Counted from the first letter of the stretch, positions 34,565-43,298 are shown. The stretch: 64,000 bases of DNA from Novosphingobium rosa NBRC 15208 (GCF_001598555.1 NZ_BCZE01000006.1:1-64000), one strand, 5' to 3'. A program made the numbers and translations. Notes: generated by a model from the letters alone, not told the origin.

Positions 34565-35867
34565 TGAGAGACTTCATGCCGACCCCACGCGGGTCGTGCT
34601 GCGCCCCTTCCATCTGGGGTGGCAGGGAGCAGGCGCGCCCGAGGGGCGCGCCTTGCGTCTTGTGCGCGATGTCGCCGGGCTGGATGAGGCGCGGGTGGAA
34701 CGCGAATATGCACTCGTCCTCCACGACTTCCTCGACCGCCACTGGCAGACCGAACATATGTTCGAGGCCCGTTTCGAGGAGGTGGCCATCGCGCTGGAAC
34801 TGGGCCGCCGCGATCTGTGCGTGGCGGAGTTTTCCTCCACGCGCCGCAAGCTGATCGGCGCCTATTTCTGCCATGAATACACCTATGCCGCAGCGGCCCT
34901 GATGAACCCCTCCATCGTGCCCCATCCCGACCAGAGCGGGATGAAGGAGGGCACGGTGCGCTTCATCCTCTCGCTGCGCGCGGTGGGTGAAGGGCATATC
35001 AGCTCGGTCGCCTTCCGCGAGGGGATCGCCAGCGAAAGCACCATGAAAGAGGGGGGCAGCTTTTCCCTCTGGCCCGAAAGCGCTTTCGCCACCGCCGTGC
35101 AGCGCTGCGACCATGGGCTGGGCATTCAGGATGAGGACGCCCCCGTGCAGGTGGAGCGCCATCCCGAAAGCAGCCTGTCCAACACGGTGATCTTCCCCAT
35201 CACCGAACAGCAGGCCAACGGGCTGGAGGATCTGCGCCTGGTCCGGCTCGACCATGGCGATGGCGACATCGAATGGGTGGGCACCTACACCGCCTATTCG
35301 GGCCGCTCGATCCGCAGCGAATTGCTGCGCACGCGCGATTTCCGCCGCTTCACGCTGGAGCCGGTGCAGGGCCGCGCCGGGCGCAACAAGGGCATGGCGC
35401 TCTTCCCGCAGAAGATCGGCGGGCAGTATATGATGGTCGGCCGCCAGGACGGCAAGAACCTCTACCTCCTCAAGTCGGACCGGATCGACCGCTGGGACGA
35501 TGAGGGCGTGCTGCTGATGGAGCCCGAATATCCCTGGGAGTTCATCCAGATCGGCAATTGCGGCAGCCCGATCCTGACCGATGCCGGCTGGCTGCTCTTC
35601 ACCCATGGCGTGGGGGCGATGCGCAAATATGCGCTGGGCTGCGTGCTGCTGGACCGCGATGATCCCTCGCGCATCATCGGCCGCGTGCGCGAGCCGGTGT
35701 TGACCGCCGAGAATGCCGACCGCGCGGGCTATGTGCCCAATGTGGTCTACACCTGCGGCGCGCTGCTGCTGGGCAAGGATCAGCTGCTGATCCCCTATGG
35801 CATCTCGGACATTTCGGTGGGCTTCGCCAAGGCGCGGTTGCAGGATCTGCTGGCGCTGATGGTCTAG
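34515..35867 (+). CDS. Glycoside hydrolase family 130-like protein
   Basis: The 450-residue product starts at TTG 34515, with AAGGGG six bases upstream. It has the five-bladed propeller features of GH130 mannoside phosphorylases/hydrolases: NTVIFPITEQQANGLEDLRL with the conserved G-x-E-D-x-R, GTYTAYSGRSIRSELLRTRD, GRNKGMALFPQKIGG, and a late GNCGSPILTDAGWLLFTHGV. GH130 enzymes act on beta-1,4- or beta-1,2-mannosides; whether this one phosphorolyses or hydrolyses cannot be told. A REP-like sequence begins at its stop codon. Confidence 0.82.
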   Translation: MDKQLHVLSRNPLHILDERLHADPTRVVLRPFHLGWQGAGAPEGRALRLVRDVAGLDEARVEREYALVLHDFLDRHWQTEHMFEARFEEVAIALELGRRDLCVAEFSSTRRKLIGAYFCHEYTYAAAALMNPSIVPHPDQSGMKEGTVRFILSLRAVGEGHISSVAFREGIASESTMKEGGSFSLWPESAFATAVQRCDHGLGIQDEDAPVQVERHPESSLSNTVIFPITEQQANGLEDLRLVRLDHGDGDIEWVGTYTAYSGRSIRSELLRTRDFRRFTLEPVQGRAGRNKGMALFPQKIGGQYMMVGRQDGKNLYLLKSDRIDRWDDEGVLLMEPEYPWEFIQIGNCGSPILTDAGWLLFTHGVGAMRKYALGCVLLDRDDPSRIIGRVREPVLTAENADRAGYVPNVVYTCGALLLGKDQLLIPYGISDISVGFAKARLQDLLALMV

Positions 35868-35883
35868 TTTTGTTGTCGCATCG
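35867..35883 (+). repeat. Second copy of the GTTTTGTTGTCGCATCG repeat
   Basis: Identical over 17 bases to 5082-5098 and, as there, placed right at a stop codon (it starts at the last G of the GH130 stop). The rest of the 5-kb element is not conserved here. Confidence 0.6.
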
Positions 35884-36025
35884 CGCCCATCTTCCGGGGA
35901 GACAGGCCCCGCGCGATCCCGTAAGCAACCCGTCCGAAACGCTTCCCCGGAATTTTCCGTAGAAGGGAGCCTTTGGGCTCCTGATGCATTCTGCTTCAGG
36001 TACGGTACCGAAAGCGAAGGTTGCA

Positions 36026-36637
36026 ATGCCCGAAACCCCGATGTCCGTCATGGCGCCACAGGATATGCGCCCTGAGGACTTACGGCATGTCCTCAGGCTG
36101 GGCACGCGCGAAGATCATGAGCGGCTGGACGCCAAGCTGGGCGCCTGCGACCTCGCCACCCATGGCGGCATGGCCCGCTTTCTGACCGCCCATGCCATCG
36201 GGCTTCAGGCTGTCGCCCCGCTGGCGGCGCGCTTCCTTCAGGATGAGCTTGATCTGGTGATGCCCGATGTGCAGGCGATGGTGGCGCAGGATCTGGCCGA
36301 TCTGGGCGCCGCCGCGCCGCTGCCCGCTCTGCCTGCCCTGACCGATGATGGCGCGGCGGGCGCGGCCTATGTGCTGATCGGATCGCGGCTGGGCACGGCG
36401 GTGCTGCGCACGCAGGGCTATTGGTCGCCCGGCACGCCCGGCTTCAGCCGCTATATGGAAGACACCAGCCTGCGCACGTTGTGGCAACCGCTGGTCAAGG
36501 CGCTTCGCGACCACGCTTGGTCGGATGCCGGGCGAGAGGCCGCGCTGGCCACCGCCCGCGCCAGCTTCGCCGCTTTCGAGCAAGGGCTGCATCTGGCCGA
36601 AACCATGCCTGCCCCCGGGGCTGCGTGCCCCTCATGA
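36026..36637 (+). CDS. bphO: Bacterial haem oxygenase (biliverdin synthesis)
   Basis: The 203-residue helical protein has the HO-like layout: LRLGTREDHERLDAKLGACD with the proximal haem-ligand histidine, then AAYVLIGSRLGTAVL with the G-x-x-x-G distal-helix pattern and a C-terminal AFEQGLHLAE helix. It opens haem to biliverdin, the chromophore of the phytochrome encoded next. Its stop overlaps the bphP start (ATGA), so the pair is coupled. ATG 36026 has GAAGG upstream; the longer start at 35984 adds 14 residues. Confidence 0.82.
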   Translation: MPETPMSVMAPQDMRPEDLRHVLRLGTREDHERLDAKLGACDLATHGGMARFLTAHAIGLQAVAPLAARFLQDELDLVMPDVQAMVAQDLADLGAAAPLPALPALTDDGAAGAAYVLIGSRLGTAVLRTQGYWSPGTPGFSRYMEDTSLRTLWQPLVKALRDHAWSDAGREAALATARASFAAFEQGLHLAETMPAPGAACPS

Positions 36638-39183
36638 CCCTGACCTATCCCGATCAGGGCGTCGATCTGAACAGCTGCGATCTCGAGCCGATCCACATCA
36701 TCGGCGGCATCCAGCCCTTCGGCTATCTGGTGGCGCTCTCCAGCGACTGGATCGTGGCCCGCGCCTCGGCCAATTGCGAGGCCCTGCTGGGCCGTCCGGC
36801 GCAGGAAGCACTGGGCCACCCCGCCGCCAGCTTCTTCACCCCCGCCGCCGTCGACCAGATCCGCCAGAGACTGTCCGAACTGCAACCCGGTCAGGTCGAA
36901 CGGCTCTTCAGCCTGCCGCTGACGCCCAGCGGACGCCCTTTCGATGTGGCGCTCTACCGCGCCGGGCGGCAATTCGTGCTGGAGATCGAGCCCGCGCATC
37001 AGGGCATGGCGCGGGATTATCTCTCGCTGGTGCGCCCGATGTTCGATGCCGCGCGTCAGGCCTCCACCCTCGATGAATTGTGCGACATCGCCGCCCGCCA
37101 GATGCGCCGCCTGACCGGCTTCGACCGGGTAAAGGTCTACCGCTTCGACGAGACCGGCGCGGGCGAGGTGGTGGCCGAAGCGCGCGGCGACCAGATCGAC
37201 AGCTTCCTCGGCCTGCATTTCCCCGCTTCCGACATTCCGAAACAGGCGCGCAAGCTCTACACGCAGAACCTGCTGCGCATCATCGCCGACATCGACGCCA
37301 CGCCCGTGCCGATCCAGCCGGCTCTGGATGCCGATGGCCAGCCGCTGGACCTGACGCCCAGCGGGCTGCGCGCCGTCTCGCCGATCCATATCGAATATTT
37401 GCGCAACATGGGGGTCAGGGCCTCCATGTCGGTTTCGATCCTGCGCGGCGGCAAGCTGTGGGGGCTGTTCGCCTGCCATCATTATGCGCCGCTCAACCTG
37501 CCCTATGCCACGCGCACGGCAGCGGAACTCTTCGGCGAGTTCTTCTCCGGCCTGCTGGAGCAGATGGAAATCCGCACCACGCTGGCCCAGCACGAAACCG
37601 CCACGCGGCTGCATGACGATCTGACGGCGCAGGTCGCCCATGGCGGCTCGCTGCTCGCCAATTTCGACCGCTTTGCCGATCTGATCGGTCAGGTGATCCC
37701 CTTCGACGGCATCGTCGGCTATGTGGCGGGCGATTATGTCTCGCTGGGGCAGACGCCCAGCCAGGCGCAGTTTCTCGATCTGGCGCGCTTCCTCAACACC
37801 ACGGGCAATGGCGCCTGCTGGTCGACGCATCATCTGGCGCAGGTCTATCCCCCGGCGCAGGCTTTCGGAGACCGCGTCTGCGGCCTGCTGGCCGTGCCCG
37901 TCTCGCGCGTGCCGCGCGATTTCCTTGTGCTGTTCCGCCGCGAATATGCCCATGAGGTGCTGTGGGCGGGCGACCCCGGCGCGCCCAAGCAGGCCCCCGG
38001 TCCTTTGGGTGACCGCTTGACCCCGCGCAAGAGCTTCGCCCTGTGGAAGGAAGAGCGCCGCCGCCAGTCCAGACCATGGTCCGGCGATGAGAAGGCGATT
38101 GCCGAAAAGCTGCGCGTCACGCTGATCGAGGTGATCCTGCAACTGCTCGATGCTTCCAATGCCGAAAGGGAAGCCGCCGCCCGCCGTCAGCAGGATCTGA
38201 TCGCCGAACTCAATCACCGCGTGCGCAATTCGCTCAACATGATCGGGGCGATGGTCAGCCAGGGCCAGCGCAGCGCGGCCACGCTGGCCGATTTCTGCAG
38301 CCGGGTCAGCGCGCGCATCGCCACGCTGGCCCGCGCCCACGATCAGGTCAATGCCACCAGCTGGGCGCCCTTCCCGCTGGGCCCGCTGATCCATGAAACC
38401 GTGCGGGCCGCCTTTCCGGAAACCCATGGCGCGCTGACCATCGCCGGGCCGCAGGTGCTGATCCGCCCCTCCGCCTTCACCACGCTGGCGGTGGTGATCC
38501 ATGAGCTGGTCGCCCACAGCACCGCCCTGGCCACGCCCGAGGGGCAGGTGCAGGTCGATTTCGCGCAGACCGAAGCGGGAGACCTCACCCTTTCATGGCG
38601 CGAACATGGCGGCGCGGGGATCGAGAGCGAGGGCGGCGCCTGGCATGACCGCATGGCGATGGCCATCGTCGAACGCTCGATCCCGCACGAACTCTCCGGC
38701 CATGCGCGCGTTACCTTCCATGCTCAGGGCCTTGAGGCCCAGTTCACCATCCCCGCCGAAAGGGTGCAATTCATGAATGATACGCCAACCCCCTCGCCCA
38801 CGGGATCGCCGGGTTCTGTTCCCGCCGCCAGCCTGCTGTCGCAGCGCGCCCTGGTGGTGGAGGACAACATCATCATCGGCATGGAAGCAGAGGACCAACT
38901 GCTGGCGCTGGGCGCGCAGGCGGTCGATCTGGCCAACAATGTGGCGCAGGCGCTCAGCCTGATCGCGGCCAACACCTATGAATTCGCCCTGCTCGACGTC
39001 AATCTGGGCAATGAGAGCAGCCAGCCCATCGCCGACGTGCTGCAAGGCAATGGCACGCCCTATGCCTTCTCGACCGGCTATGGCGAGGTGCCATGGGCGC
39101 ATGGCCCCAAGGTGCCGGTGGTGACCAAGCCGCTCGATTCCATCGCGCTGGAACGCGCCATTGTGGCGTCGCGGCTTCCTTGA
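36634..39183 (+). CDS. bphP: Bacteriophytochrome, HWE/HisKA_2 histidine kinase with C-terminal receiver
   Basis: The 849-residue protein has a PAS domain whose N terminus carries the biliverdin-binding C15 (NSCDLEPIHIIGGIQPFG), a GAF domain with FPASDIPKQARKLY and HIEYLRNMGVRASMSVSI, a PHY domain (to about 505), a HisKA_2/HWE kinase with H528 in ELNHRVRNSLNMIGAMVS, a divergent ATPase domain, and a receiver with D788 in FALLDVNLG. It senses red/far-red light. Its kinase class fits PhyR phosphorylation, and it lies 5 kb from phyR, so it may feed light into the stress response; the C-terminal receiver would modulate this. The ATPase G boxes look degenerate. Confidence 0.9.
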   Translation: MTLTYPDQGVDLNSCDLEPIHIIGGIQPFGYLVALSSDWIVARASANCEALLGRPAQEALGHPAASFFTPAAVDQIRQRLSELQPGQVERLFSLPLTPSGRPFDVALYRAGRQFVLEIEPAHQGMARDYLSLVRPMFDAARQASTLDELCDIAARQMRRLTGFDRVKVYRFDETGAGEVVAEARGDQIDSFLGLHFPASDIPKQARKLYTQNLLRIIADIDATPVPIQPALDADGQPLDLTPSGLRAVSPIHIEYLRNMGVRASMSVSILRGGKLWGLFACHHYAPLNLPYATRTAAELFGEFFSGLLEQMEIRTTLAQHETATRLHDDLTAQVAHGGSLLANFDRFADLIGQVIPFDGIVGYVAGDYVSLGQTPSQAQFLDLARFLNTTGNGACWSTHHLAQVYPPAQAFGDRVCGLLAVPVSRVPRDFLVLFRREYAHEVLWAGDPGAPKQAPGPLGDRLTPRKSFALWKEERRRQSRPWSGDEKAIAEKLRVTLIEVILQLLDASNAEREAAARRQQDLIAELNHRVRNSLNMIGAMVSQGQRSAATLADFCSRVSARIATLARAHDQVNATSWAPFPLGPLIHETVRAAFPETHGALTIAGPQVLIRPSAFTTLAVVIHELVAHSTALATPEGQVQVDFAQTEAGDLTLSWREHGGAGIESEGGAWHDRMAMAIVERSIPHELSGHARVTFHAQGLEAQFTIPAERVQFMNDTPTPSPTGSPGSVPAASLLSQRALVVEDNIIIGMEAEDQLLALGAQAVDLANNVAQALSLIAANTYEFALLDVNLGNESSQPIADVLQGNGTPYAFSTGYGEVPWAHGPKVPVVTKPLDSIALERAIVASRLP

Positions 39184-39251
39184 ACGCCGCTTTGCGACTG
39201 GCCTGAAGCGACTGGCCTCAAACTTTCCCTCTGGCGCGCCCCCAAGCAAAA

Positions 39252-39275
39252 GGCCCCGCCTGGGCAGGCGGGGCC
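39252..39275. terminator. Terminator between bphP and the CsbD gene
   Basis: Stem GGCCCCGCCT / AGGCGGGGCC with a GGGC loop, followed on the minus strand by TTTT. Confidence 0.8.
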
Positions 39276-39393
39276 GATGGTCACGGCGAAACAGGGGGGA
39301 AACACCGCAACCAATGGATGCCGGAGCCGGGCGGGCAGGAAGGGGGAACCTGCCTCGAGACCCGGCTCAGGTCGATCCTTGACGCTTCGACCT

Positions 39394-39582
39394 TTAGCGG
39401 TCGATCACGTCCTTGACCGCGTCCTTGGCCTTGCCGGTGGCGGACTGCACCTTGCCCTTGGCGTCCTGAGCGGCGCCCTTGGCGGCCAGTTCAGCGTCAC
39501 CGGTTTCCTTGCCGATGGCTTCCTTCACCTTGCCGATGGCGGAATTGGCGGCGCCCGAAATACGGTCTGTGGTCGAACTCAT
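39394..39582 (-). CDS. CsbD family stress protein
   Basis: The 62-residue hydrophilic protein (MSSTTDRISGAANSAIGKVK, then E-A-I-G-K-E-T-G-D...K-G-A-A-Q-D-A-K-G-K-V-Q) is typical of CsbD-like proteins, abundant under general stress in many bacteria and of unknown mechanism. GAGGAGAC directly precedes ATG 39582. A GGAAC-N17-CTTT site lies 55 bases upstream. Confidence 0.88.
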   Translation of the reverse strand: MSSTTDRISGAANSAIGKVKEAIGKETGDAELAAKGAAQDAKGKVQSATGKAKDAVKDVIDR

Positions 39583-39636
39583 AGTCTGTCTCCTCATGGA
39601 TCTCGGATCGGACGAAGGCTCATCCTTCACCTTAGG

Positions 39637-39662
39637 AAAGAGCCGGACGCGGGCCATGTTCC
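39637..39662 (-). promoter_or_regulatory. Near-match EcfG-type promoter, CsbD gene
   Basis: Minus-strand GGAAC (39662-39658), 17 bases, CTTT (39640-39637). Spacer one base longer than the other sites and one -10 mismatch. Confidence 0.4.
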
Positions 39663-39772
39663 ATGGCTGCACTCAACTGGTCGCAAAGCCTTTGCGATCA
39701 AACCGCAACCGCCTCTTGCCAGCCGGAAAACCATGCCGCACGGTGCGCCGGAGATCATCACAGGGGGCATCG

Positions 39773-40666
39773 ATGCGCTTGGTTCTTCTTCCTTTTCTGC
39801 TGGCCACCTCCACCATCGCGCAAGCGGCGACGATGCCCGCTCCCGCCCCGGCCGCCGTCACCGCCGATCCGCCGCGCGATACCGCCCATCCCGCCAGCAT
39901 GTCCGCTTTCGTCATTCCCGTGCCCGAAGGCGCGCTCAATGCGGTGATGTACACCGCCGCCGGCACCGGACCGCATCCCACGCTGCTGCTGTTCCACGGC
40001 TTTCCGGGCAATGAGCAGAACCTCGATCTGGCGCAGGCCGCGCGCCGCGCCGGATGGAATGTGCTGACGCTGCATTATCGCGGCTCATGGGGCAGCCCGG
40101 GCAGCTTCTCCTTCGCCCATTGCGCGGAGGATGGCGCCCATGCCCTGGCTTTCGTGCGCCAGCGCGACACGATCATCAAATTCCGCATCGATCCCTCGCG
40201 CATTGCCGTGGCCGGGCACAGCATGGGCGGCATGGTGGCCGCGCGCGTGGCGGCGGACGACCGCCAAGTGCTGGGCGCCTTCCTGATCGACCCCGCCGAT
40301 TTCGCCGCCATCGGCCGCAGCTTCTCCAAACCCAGCGCCCGCGAGGATTTCCTCAACGACGAGGTGCGCGGCGATATGCCCCCGCTGGCCGGCACCAGCG
40401 AGCAGGCGATCATGGATGAGGTGGAGCATGCCGGGCCCAGCCTCGATCTGGTCGCCACAGTCCCCGCTCTGGCCGGGCGACCGCTGGCGCTGATCGGGGC
40501 GCAGCGCGGCATCGGCACCATGGCCGCCGCTGCGGCTCAGGCCGCGCGCAAGGCCGGGGCCAGGCAGATGGACGCCGAAACCCTGCCCACCGATCACAGC
40601 TTTTCGGATATGCGCATCGCGCTGGCGACAAGGCTGGTGATGTGGCTCGACAGGTTCCAGCACTGA
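39773..40666 (+). CDS. Exported alpha/beta hydrolase (dienelactone hydrolase/S9-like)
   Basis: The 297-residue product has a signal peptide (MRLVLLPFLLATSTIAQAA), an alpha/beta hydrolase core with LLFHGFPGNEQNLD (oxyanion), the nucleophile in VAGHSMGGMVAA, and the histidine in LPTDHSFSDMR. It is annotated in relatives as an alpha/beta hydrolase or prolyl oligopeptidase-like; the substrate is unknown. Its TGA overlaps the next ATG by one base. Confidence 0.83.
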   Translation: MRLVLLPFLLATSTIAQAATMPAPAPAAVTADPPRDTAHPASMSAFVIPVPEGALNAVMYTAAGTGPHPTLLLFHGFPGNEQNLDLAQAARRAGWNVLTLHYRGSWGSPGSFSFAHCAEDGAHALAFVRQRDTIIKFRIDPSRIAVAGHSMGGMVAARVAADDRQVLGAFLIDPADFAAIGRSFSKPSAREDFLNDEVRGDMPPLAGTSEQAIMDEVEHAGPSLDLVATVPALAGRPLALIGAQRGIGTMAAAAAQAARKAGARQMDAETLPTDHSFSDMRIALATRLVMWLDRFQH

Positions 40667-41358
40667 TGCGCACCATCGGCCTGATCGGCGGCATGAGCTG
40701 GGAAAGCTCCGCCGAATACTATCGCATCCTCAATGAGGGCGTGCGCGATGCGCTGGGGCCGACGGCTTCGGCGCGCTGCCTGCTGTGGTCCTTCGATTTT
40801 TCCGAGATCGAAAAGCTGCAGCATGATGGCCAATGGGATGCACTGGGCGAGAAGCTGGCCGATGCCGCGCAGCGCCTTGAAGCGGCAGGCGCCGATCTGC
40901 TGCTGATCTGCACCAACACCATGCACAGACTGGCGGGCGCGGTGGAGGCGGCAGTCTCCATCCCCCTGCTCCACATCGCCGACCCCACGGCGGAGGCGAT
41001 CCGCGCTCAGGGCCTGACCAAGGTCGGCCTGCTGGGCACCGCCTTCACGATGGAGCAGGACTTCTACAAGGGCCGCCTGACGGAGCGCCACGGCCTCGAC
41101 GTGATCGTGCCCGAGGCCGAGGACCGCGCCACCGTCCACCGCATCATCTATCAGGAGCTGGTGGCGGGTCAGGTGCTGGAAGCCTCACGCGAAGCCTATC
41201 GCGCGGTGATCGCCCGCCTTGTGGAACGCGGCGCTCAGGCCATCATCCTTGGCTGCACCGAGATCATGCTGCTGGTCGGCCCGCAGGACAGCGCGGTGCC
41301 GGTGTTCGACACCACCGCGCTGCATGCCGGGGCCGCCGTTAAGGCAGCGTTGAGTTAA
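40666..41358 (+). CDS. Aspartate/glutamate racemase family protein
   Basis: The 230-residue protein has the two catalytic cysteines of PLP-independent racemases in LLICTNTMHRL and IILGCTEIMLL, and the family start TIGLIGGMSWESSAEYYR. It is of the YgeA type (broad amino acid racemase). It would interconvert L- and D-amino acids in the cytosol. Coupled to the upstream hydrolase gene, and its stop overlaps the stop of the convergent oxidoreductase by two bases. Confidence 0.9.
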   Translation: MRTIGLIGGMSWESSAEYYRILNEGVRDALGPTASARCLLWSFDFSEIEKLQHDGQWDALGEKLADAAQRLEAAGADLLLICTNTMHRLAGAVEAAVSIPLLHIADPTAEAIRAQGLTKVGLLGTAFTMEQDFYKGRLTERHGLDVIVPEAEDRATVHRIIYQELVAGQVLEASREAYRAVIARLVERGAQAIILGCTEIMLLVGPQDSAVPVFDTTALHAGAAVKAALS

Positions 41359-42377
41359 TCGGGCCAGCCTTCCAGCACCAGCTTGCCGCGCATCCGGTTG
41401 CTCTCCAGCAAGGCATGGGCCTGCCTGAGGTTGGCGGCATCGATGGGGCGCATCACATCGGTCAGCGTGCTGCGGATCTTGCCCGCATCGACCAGATCGG
41501 CGACAGCATCGAGCAGTTTGGCCTGCTCCTCGATATCGGCGGTTTCAAACACAGGCCGGGTGAACATGAACTCCCAATGCACCGAGACCGCCTTGCGCTT
41601 GAAGGGCATGATATCGAGAGCATCCGGATCGTCGATCAGCGCGAAACGGCCCTGAGGCGCGATCAGCTCAACCACCTCGGCCAGATGCTGGTCGGTATGG
41701 GTGGTGGAGAACACCAGCCCAGGGGCGCCCAGCCCCAGCGCCGCCACTTGCGCCGCCAGCGGCTGACCATGATCGAGCACATGATGCGCGCCCAGCTCCC
41801 GCACCCAATCCTGCGTTTCGGCGCGCGAGGCGGTGGCGATCACGGTCAGATCGGTCAGCGCGCGCAGCAGCTGGATCGCGATGGACCCCACCCCGCCCGC
41901 GCCGCCGATCACCAGCACCGCCGGCGCCGCGCCAGGCACGGCATCGCGCACGCGCAGCCTGTCGAACAGGGCTTCCCATGCGGTGATGGCGGTCAAAGGC
42001 AGGGCGGCGGCCTGCGCCCAGTCCAGACTTTGGGGCTTCCGCCCTACGATCCGCTCATCGACCAGCTGATATTCGGCATTGCTGCCATCGCGTGAGATGC
42101 TGCCGGCGTAGTAGACCACATCGCCAATCCCTAAGCGCGTTGCAAGCGGCCCCACCGCCTCCACCACACCGGCAGCATCCCAGCCCAGCACGCGCCAGTC
42201 CGCCCCCCCGAACGGCCCGGCGCCACGGCGCACCTTCGTATCCACCGGATTGACCGACACCGCCCTCACCCTGACCAGAATGTCGCGCCCCTGCGGCACT
42301 GGCTGTGGCAAGTCGATATCGATCAGCGCATCCGCTCGATCGAGGGAACCGGGCTGGGCATAACCAATGGCGCGCAT
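41355..42377 (-). CDS. Zinc-type alcohol dehydrogenase-like oxidoreductase (MDR, quinone reductase-like)
   Basis: The 340-residue medium-chain reductase lacks zinc ligands and has VSVNPVDTKVRRG, LGWDAAGVVEAVG, the NADPH fold VLVIGGAGGVGSIAIQLLRA and a C-terminal GKLVLEGW end, as in the ZADH1/YogA group. It reduces quinones or alkenals. AAAGGAG precedes ATG 42377. It is divergent from an HxlR regulator, a common arrangement for electrophile-inducible reductases. Confidence 0.88.
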   Translation of the reverse strand: MRAIGYAQPGSLDRADALIDIDLPQPVPQGRDILVRVRAVSVNPVDTKVRRGAGPFGGADWRVLGWDAAGVVEAVGPLATRLGIGDVVYYAGSISRDGSNAEYQLVDERIVGRKPQSLDWAQAAALPLTAITAWEALFDRLRVRDAVPGAAPAVLVIGGAGGVGSIAIQLLRALTDLTVIATASRAETQDWVRELGAHHVLDHGQPLAAQVAALGLGAPGLVFSTTHTDQHLAEVVELIAPQGRFALIDDPDALDIMPFKRKAVSVHWEFMFTRPVFETADIEEQAKLLDAVADLVDAGKIRSTLTDVMRPIDAANLRQAHALLESNRMRGKLVLEGWPD

Positions 42378-42456
42378 GGCAAGACTCCTTTCACCTGAAT
42401 GTGAAACGATCTTACCCATGGCCCCGCATTATGCCATAAGCACAAAAAACGCCTAT

Positions 42457-42474
42457 AGTGTCAAAAAGGATACT
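42457..42474. promoter_or_regulatory. Candidate HxlR operator
   Basis: AGTGTC (42457-42462) and GATACT (42469-42474) form an inverted repeat with one mismatch and a six-base spacer in the gap between the oxidoreductase and HxlR genes. Confidence 0.4.
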
Positions 42475-42508
42475 GTCAGATGGTCGCCGCGCAGATGGCC
42501 GCTACACA

Positions 42509-42865
42509 ATGGTGAAGGCCCGCCATTCCCGCCTCGATTGCACGCCCGGCTGCGCGGTGGAGGCCGCTGTCAGCCTGATCGACGGCAAGTGGAAGGCCGT
42601 GATCCTCTACCATCTTCTGGACGGGCCCATCCGCTTCAACGCGCTGCGCCGGATGGTGGGCGGCATCACCCAGCGCATGCTGACCAATCAGTTGCGGGAG
42701 CTGGAAGCCGACGGCCTGATCCACCGCGAGGTCTTTGCGCAAGTGCCGCCCCGGGTGGATTATTCGCTGTCGGATCGTGGGCTGTCCCTCTCGCCGATCA
42801 TCATGGCGCTGAAGGACTGGGGCGAGGCCAATATGGACCTGTTCGGGCGGCGGCTGGCGGCGTAG
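42509..42865 (+). CDS. HxlR-family transcriptional regulator
   Basis: The 118-residue protein has the HxlR winged helix: C-T-P-G-C-A-V-E-A near the N terminus with two cysteines, SLIDGKWKAVILYHLLDGPI, and GGITQRMLTNQLRELEADGL. It probably represses the divergent oxidoreductase gene and its own. Starts upstream at 42458 are possible, but the core family region begins after 42509. Confidence 0.87.
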   Translation: MVKARHSRLDCTPGCAVEAAVSLIDGKWKAVILYHLLDGPIRFNALRRMVGGITQRMLTNQLRELEADGLIHREVFAQVPPRVDYSLSDRGLSLSPIIMALKDWGEANMDLFGRRLAA

Positions 42866-42895
42866 GCCGCCCAACCTCAACCCCGGCCTGACGGC

Positions 42896-43105
42896 TCAGA
42901 GGTGATGCAGCGCCGCGATGGCGATGCTGGCCCCCATGCCCCACAGCCCCGCGCTGATGGCGAAAGCCAGCGGCAGAGCGCGCCACAGACCACCATTCAC
43001 CTGATCCGGGCGGCGGTGCAGAGCAATCGCGCGGCTGGCGGTGCGGACAGGGCGGGCGGAGTGAGCCATGTCAAAAGGAAGGCTGGTCATCGTCTGAAGT
43101 TCCAT
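42896..43105 (-). CDS. Small single-pass membrane protein of unknown function
   Basis: Up to 69 residues, with a basic N-terminal half and one C-terminal membrane helix (LPLAFAISAGLWGMGASIAI). No family recognised. ATG at 43090 would shorten it by five residues. Confidence 0.45.
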   Translation of the reverse strand: MELQTMTSLPFDMAHSARPVRTASRAIALHRRPDQVNGGLWRALPLAFAISAGLWGMGASIAIAALHHL

Positions 43106-43206
43106 CGTCTGCGTGATGGAGACCTTATGCCGCGACGCGACTGATTTGAAAAATTGGTTGAAATGCGATCTGTGAGCGGATTTGTCGATCAACAAGAAAG
43201 AGAAAT

Positions 43207-43290
43207 GCGAGGGGGCTATCCCCTCGCGCTCCCATCACGTCTCCCGGCGCAAGGGCAGTGGCGCCGCATCACAGCGCCCCACCTTCACGC
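43207..43290. repeat. Composite intergenic repeat, copy C (partial)
   Basis: Only the first module is kept: hairpin GCGAGGGG-N5-CCCCTCGC (43207-43227) and the adjacent GCTCCCAT-ACGTCTCCCGGCG-like text. It follows the 3' end of the asparaginase-like gene. Confidence 0.6.
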
Positions 43291-43298
43291 CAGCGCGA

